From: Ideonella alba
GTDB lineage: Bacteria; Pseudomonadota; Gammaproteobacteria; Burkholderiales; Burkholderiaceae_C
Reading direction: 5' to 3'
Length of the DNA: 64,000 nucleotides
Assembly: GCF_018069875.1 (NCBI RefSeq)
Contig: NZ_JAGQDF010000014.1
Coordinates: 62,001 to 126,000, forward strand
Under the pieces are notes generated by a model. The model did no database searches. It worked only from the letters and a program-made list of their open reading frames with translations, and had not been told where the DNA came from. This document shows positions 59,491-64,000 of the stretch, in pieces; position 1 is the first letter of the stretch; each line of letters starts with the position of its first letter. A program made the translations under genes and the position numbers.

Positions 59491-60705
59491 ATGGACACCG
59501 CCAAGCCGATCTACCTGGACTACGCCGCCACCACGCCGGTGGACCCTCGGGTGGTGCAGGCCATGCTGCCCTACCTGTACGAGCAGTTCGGCAACCCGGC
59601 CTCGCGCAGCCACGCCTTCGGCTGGGCGGCCGAGGAGGCGGTGGAGATCGCCCGCGAACAGGTGGCCGCACTGATCGGCGCCGACCCGCGCGAGATCGTC
59701 TGGACCAGCGGCGCCACCGAGTCCAACAACCTGGCGATCAAGGGCGCGGCCCAGTTCCACCAGGCCAAGGGCCGCCACCTGATCACCGTGCAGACCGAGC
59801 ACAAGGCCGTGCTGGACACGATGCGCGAACTGGAGCGCCAGGGCTTCGAGGTCAGCTACCTGCCGGTGCAGGCCGACGGCCTGCTGGACATGGCCGTGCT
59901 CGAAGCCGCGATCCGCCCCGACACCATCCTGGTCTCGGTGATGGCCGTCAACAACGAGATCGGCGTGGTGCAGGACATCAGCGCGATCGGCGCGCTGCTG
60001 CGCGAGCGCGGCATCCTCTTCCATGTGGATGCCGCCCAGGCCCCCGGCAAGATCGCGCTGGACATGGCGTCGCAGTGTGTCGACCTGATGAGCCTGTCGG
60101 CGCACAAGACCTATGGGCCCAAGGGCATCGGTGCGCTGTATGTGCGGCGCAAACCGCGCGTGCGCATCGAGGCCCAGATGCACGGCGGCGGCCATGAGCG
60201 GGGCATGCGCTCGGGCACGCTGCCCACCCACCAGATCGTCGGCATGGGCGAGGCCTACCGCCTGGCGCGCGCCGGCATGGCCGCCGAGAACGAGCGCATC
60301 CGCACGCTGCAGCAGCGCCTGCTGGGCCAGTTGCAGGACATCCCCGAGGTGCTGGTCAACGGCCACCTGACCCAGCGCGTGCCGCACAACCTCAACATCA
60401 GCTTCACCTTCGTCGAGGGCGAGTCGCTGCTGATGGGCATCAAGGGCGTGGCGGTGTCCTCCGGTTCGGCCTGCACCTCGGCCAGCCTGGAGCCCAGCTA
60501 TGTGCTGCGCGCGCTGGGCCTGTCCGACGAGGTGGCGCACAGCTCGATCCGCTTTTCCATCGGCCGCTTCACCACCGAGGCCGAGATCGACACCGCTGCC
60601 GCGCGGGTGCGTGCCACGGTCGAGCGCCTGCGCAGCTTGAGCCCGCTGTGGGACATGCACCTGGCCGGCATCGACCTCGCGTCCGTGCAGTGGGCAGAAC
60701 ACTGA
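59491..60705 (+). CDS. iscS: cysteine desulfurase IscS
   Basis: The 404-residue PLP enzyme takes sulfur from cysteine for Fe-S assembly. It has the PLP lysine in [17 protein letters not shown] and the catalytic Cys in [22 protein letters not shown], plus the IscS C-terminal tail. The start ATG 59491 follows GAGGGAG. It is the first gene of iscS-iscU-erpA-like-iscA-hscA. No iscR precedes it; a sigma-54 promoter does. Confidence 0.96.
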   Translation: MDTAKPIYLDYAATTPVDPRVVQAMLPYLYEQFGNPASRSHAFGWAAEEAVEIAREQVAALIGADPREIVWTSGATESNNLAIKGAAQFHQAKGRHLITVQTEHKAVLDTMRELERQGFEVSYLPVQADGLLDMAVLEAAIRPDTILVSVMAVNNEIGVVQDISAIGALLRERGILFHVDAAQAPGKIALDMASQCVDLMSLSAHKTYGPKGIGALYVRRKPRVRIEAQMHGGGHERGMRSGTLPTHQIVGMGEAYRLARAGMAAENERIRTLQQRLLGQLQDIPEVLVNGHLTQRVPHNLNISFTFVEGESLLMGIKGVAVSSGSACTSASLEPSYVLRALGLSDEVAHSSIRFSIGRFTTEAEIDTAAARVRATVERLRSLSPLWDMHLAGIDLASVQWAEH

Positions 60706-60721
60706 CTTTCAGGAGATCCCC

Positions 60722-61141
60722 ATGGCATACAGCGACAAGGTCATCGACCACTACGAGAACCCCCGCAACGTCGGTGGCTTCGAGACCGGTGACGCCGGTG
60801 TTGGCACCGGCATGGTCGGTGCGCCGGCCTGCGGCGACGTGATGAAGCTGCAGATCAAGGTCAACCCGGCCACCGGCGTGATCGAGGATGCCCGCTTCAA
60901 GACCTATGGCTGCGGCTCGGCCATCGCCAGCAGCTCGCTGGTCACCGAGTGGGTCAAGGGCAAGACGCTGGACCAGGCGCTGGCCATCAAGAACACCCAG
61001 ATCGCCGAGGAGCTGGCGCTGCCGCCCGTGAAGATCCACTGCTCCATCCTCGCCGAGGACGCGATCAAGGCGGCCGTCAACGACTACCGCGCCAAGCTCG
61101 GCGAGCCGGTCGAGCACCCCGCCTGCGCCCCCACCCACTGA
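60722..61141 (+). CDS. iscU: Fe-S scaffold IscU
   Basis: The 139-residue scaffold builds 2Fe-2S clusters using Cys37 (GAPACGDVM), Cys64 ([12 protein letters not shown]) and Cys107 ([17 protein letters not shown]), with the LPPVK HscA-binding motif. It is about ten residues longer than the usual IscU, with a C-terminal tail that carries one further Cys (EHPACAPTH). It follows iscS by 16 nt. Confidence 0.96.
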   Translation: MAYSDKVIDHYENPRNVGGFETGDAGVGTGMVGAPACGDVMKLQIKVNPATGVIEDARFKTYGCGSAIASSSLVTEWVKGKTLDQALAIKNTQIAEELALPPVKIHCSILAEDAIKAAVNDYRAKLGEPVEHPACAPTH

Positions 61142-61161
61142 ACCTGTCCGGAGAACCCGTC

Positions 61162-61581
61162 ATGGCCTGCCAATCCCAGCCCAACGGCGCCAGCTGCGCC
61201 TCGTCCGCCACGATGACCCCGCCGCCGGTGCTGCCCAGCTTTGCTGACGGCGTGCCGCCGCTGAACCTGAGCGATGCGGTGGTCGACAAGGTCGGCGCGA
61301 TGCTGGCCGAGGAGAACGACCCCGAGCTGCGCCTGCGCATCTTCGTCACCGGCGGTGGCTGCTCGGGCTTCCAGTACGGCTTCGCCTTCGACGACGCGCC
61401 CAAGCCCGACGATGTCGAGGTCACGCGCGGCGCGATCCGCGTGCTGGTCGACGCGATGAGCCTGCAGTACCTGGTGGGCGCCGAGATCGACTACGAGGAC
61501 AGCCTGGAAGGCTCGCGCTTCGTCATCCGCAACCCCAACGCCAGCAGCACCTGCGGCTGCGGCAGTTCGTTCTCGGTCTGA
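61162..61581 (+). CDS. ErpA-like A-type Fe-S carrier with N-terminal extension
   Basis: The 139-residue protein has the A-type carrier cysteines Cys67 ([12 protein letters not shown]), Cys131 and Cys133 ([11 protein letters not shown]) and the ErpA-like strand [20 protein letters not shown]. It has about 30 extra N-terminal residues with two added Cys (positions 3 and 12). Housekeeping ErpA is shorter and is usually encoded away from isc. Here it lies between iscU and iscA. ATG 61162 has CCGGAGA upstream. Confidence 0.85.
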   Translation: MACQSQPNGASCASSATMTPPPVLPSFADGVPPLNLSDAVVDKVGAMLAEENDPELRLRIFVTGGGCSGFQYGFAFDDAPKPDDVEVTRGAIRVLVDAMSLQYLVGAEIDYEDSLEGSRFVIRNPNASSTCGCGSSFSV

Positions 61582-61600
61582 CTTCCCCGAAAGGCCTGCC

Positions 61601-61924
61601 ATGTCGCTGTCCGTCACCCCCAAGGCCGCTGCCCAGATCCGCAAGGCGCTCACGCAGCGCGGCAGCGGCGTCGGCCTGCGCATCGCCGTCAAGACCAGCG
61701 GCTGCTCGGGCTACGCCTATGCGCTGGAGTTCGCCGACGCCGCCGGCGCCGACGACCAGGTCTTCGAGACCGAGGGCGTGGCGCTGCTGGTGGACGCGCA
61801 AAGCCTGCCACTGGTCGACGGCACCCAGCTCGACTGGGTGCGCGAGGGCCTGAACGAAGGCTTCAAGTTCCACAACCCCAACGCCACCGCCAACTGCGGC
61901 TGTGGCGAGTCCTTCGCCGTGTGA
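61601..61924 (+). CDS. iscA: Fe-S carrier IscA
   Basis: The 107-residue A-type carrier has Cys35 (KTSGCSGYAYALEF), Cys99 and Cys101 (NCGCGESFAV). It starts MSLSVTPKAAAQIRKAL, as usual for IscA. It follows the ErpA-like gene by 19 nt. A GC-rich repeat begins directly after its stop. Confidence 0.93.
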   Translation: MSLSVTPKAAAQIRKALTQRGSGVGLRIAVKTSGCSGYAYALEFADAAGADDQVFETEGVALLVDAQSLPLVDGTQLDWVREGLNEGFKFHNPNATANCGCGESFAV

Positions 61925-61926
61925 TG

Positions 61927-61996
61927 GAGCCCCCAGGCTCGCTGGCGCTCGCCACCCCCCGAGGGGGCTCAGCCAGTGGACCGGCGAAGCCGGATC
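61927..61996 (+). repeat. dispersed 3' GC-rich repeat, copy C
   Basis: AGCCCCCAGGCTCGCTGG, then CGCTCGCCACCCCCCGAGGG and GGCTCAGCCAGTGGACCGG, directly follow the iscA stop. The order and bases match copy A (8012) closely and copy B (52400 downward) in part. It fills the 152-nt gap where hscB would normally lie. Confidence 0.6.
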
Positions 61997-62076
61997 CACG
62001 GCTGGGACCGGGTGGGGGCGGCGGCGGCGCGGCACGTGGGCGGCGGGACTTCCCCCAACTTTTCCTGGAGCGATGA

Positions 62077-64000
<1,924 letters not shown>

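Overview
The window is high-GC, densely coded bacterial chromosome. Family content points to a betaproteobacterium of the order Burkholderiales, probably near the Rubrivivax/Leptothrix/Ideonella group: a Bug-type solute-binding protein, a fused FdsG-FdsB formate dehydrogenase subunit, the paaABCDE-paaZ order, a GshA-type glutamate-cysteine ligase and short GC-rich dispersed 3' repeats. This placement is an inference from gene content, not a search result. I saw no rRNA, tRNA, CRISPR array, prophage or insertion sequence.

Layout. 1-9.2 kb holds housekeeping and stress genes: glyoxalase I, an SPFH protein, an ArsC-like reductase, a TauE-type exporter, an FMN riboswitch with a type II lumazine synthase, a MarR regulator divergent from a thioesterase, and a metal block (DmeF-like CDF exporter plus a UPF0016 manganese exporter behind a yybP-ykoY riboswitch). 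A diiron protein with its own flavin/2Fe-2S reductase follows. 9.3-20.2 kb carries a Suv3-type helicase, a Bug protein with a DNA alkyltransferase, a ParD-like/zeta toxin-antitoxin pair joined to a B12-binding radical SAM gene, a class II amidotransferase and gshA. 20.2-26.4 kb is a leftward phenylacetyl-CoA operon (paaA-B-C-D-E-Z). 26.7-32.4 kb holds hpd, small genes, a ZIP transporter and an unusual MFS transporter.

32.4-36.5 kb is one 1341-residue RTX protein. 36.7-45.0 kb holds an FAD oxidoreductase coupled to a ModE-like regulator, divergent from a NAD-linked formate dehydrogenase (fdsGB fusion, fdsA), then a phosphatase and an SDR. 45.2-52.2 kb is the most unusual part: a 1911-residue glycine-rich secreted protein made of about 195-residue modules, overlapping by 4 nt a gene for an outer-membrane beta-barrel. 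A NarL-type two-component system then sits divergent from pqqABCDE (52.4-57.8 kb). After a convergent histidine kinase, the window ends in an Fe-S assembly cluster (iscS, iscU, erpA-like, iscA, hscA; hscA runs off the edge) preceded by a clear sigma-54 promoter and an IHF site.

Connections. A near-identical palindrome built on ACCGACCGGTCGGT lies before paaA and before the diiron protein, so the two oxygenase systems probably share a TetR-type regulator. The sigma-54 promoter suggests the Fe-S cluster is a specialised, induced one (nitrogen fixation is one possibility) rather than the IscR-controlled housekeeping copy. The paired TCATGA sites between the NarL-type system and pqqA suggest that system may control PQQ synthesis.
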